A program made the translations under genes and the position numbers. The notes beneath the pieces are model-generated. The model did not search any database, was not told where the DNA came from, and saw only the letters and a list, made by a program, of their open reading frames with translations. Below, one piece after another: positions 7,202 through 7,384 of a stretch of 7,384 nt of DNA. How positions within the stretch are numbered: position 1 is the stretch's first letter; each line of letters opens with the position of its first letter. Source of the stretch: Bacteroidota bacterium (GTDB lineage Bacteria > Bacteroidota > Bacteroidia > Chitinophagales > UBA2359). Location of the stretch: contig JAHDCM010000185.1 of NCBI GenBank assembly GCA_020629895.1, forward strand, positions 1-7,384. Direction: 5' to 3'.

Positions 7202-7384
7202 TTAGACAAAGGTTTCTCCTTTTTCTTCCTTATCATAACCCATCTTCATAAAACGAGCAGTAGGAAATAGTTGTTCTAGCTCTTTTACAATGGCACTATC
7301 TAGCTCTTTTACATAAATCGATTTTAATTGAGTTAATTGCTCTAATTGAGATGGAAGTTCTTCCAGTTCCACACATGCATCCAG
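7202..7384 (-). CDS. C-terminal end of a third LRR protein (gene D), start outside the window
   Basis: Read on the minus strand, the frame is open from the right edge for 60 codons to a TAA at 7202-7204. It begins inside a leucine-rich repeat of the 24-residue type (ACVELEELPSQLEQLTQLKS), the same style as the CxxLxxLP repeats in genes A and B. A polar amphipathic cap with AIVKELEQLFP follows, then a charged tail ending ETFV. The cap aligns without gaps to the end of gene B, sharing the I-V-x-x-L...P spacing, so this is probably a third member of the local LRR cluster. Whether it has the BRCT-like centre cannot be seen. Its stop codon touches the TAG of gene C. Confidence 0.82.
   Translation of the reverse strand: MDACVELEELPSQLEQLTQLKSIYVKELDSAIVKELEQLFPTARFMKMGYDKEEKGETFV

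Noticed and set aside
7208..7222. Short hairpin AAAGG-TTTCT-CCTTT followed by a T-rich stretch, as a terminator for gene C
   Set aside because: The stem is only 5 bp with two G-C pairs, the T-run is short and interrupted, and it lies inside the gene D coding sequence, where codons explain it.

Overview
The window is AT-rich bacterial DNA that looks like Bacteroidota, probably a gliding or marine lineage such as Saprospirales or Cytophagales. This rests on three things: no Shine-Dalgarno-like sequence before any of the three visible starts; one TAnnTTTG-type promoter element; and long cytosolic-looking proteins built from 23-residue LxxLPxxIxxLxxL leucine-rich repeats (LRRs). The taxonomic guess is inference.

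Layout. Positions 1-3038 (minus) hold an LRR protein of at least 1012 residues (gene A), open to the left edge with its C-terminus missing. Positions 3039-3127 are an 89-bp gap filled almost entirely by a 34-bp tandem repeat containing a perfect 20-bp palindrome. Positions 3128-5887 (minus) encode a complete 919-residue LRR protein (gene B). Positions 5888-6043 are a divergent intergenic region with a candidate promoter element for B and an 8-bp direct repeat before the next gene. Positions 6044-7201 (plus) encode a secreted transglutaminase-like / KY-type protein (gene C) with an intact Cys-His-Asp triad and a very basic tail. Positions 7202-7384 (minus) are the last 60 codons of a third LRR protein (gene D). 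The stop codons of C and D touch with no bases between them.

How the parts relate. A and B are ancient paralogues with the same unusual plan: N-terminal LRR array, helical linker, BRCT-like domain, a helical segment with a shared GLQML(D/E)GLGLPDEL box, then a second LRR array. They lie in the same direction with no visible promoter between them, so they are probably co-transcribed (B first). D lies on the same strand and has the same type of C-terminal cap, so D-B-A looks like an LRR gene cluster into which the oppositely oriented C is wedged. A and B lack signal peptides and C has one, so the LRR proteins probably act in the cytoplasm and C outside it. A direct functional link between them is not shown by the sequence.

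The best candidate for something little described is the paired LRR/BRCT-like/LRR protein architecture. The 34-bp palindromic repeat between the two genes comes second. I see no RNA gene, CRISPR array or insertion sequence.
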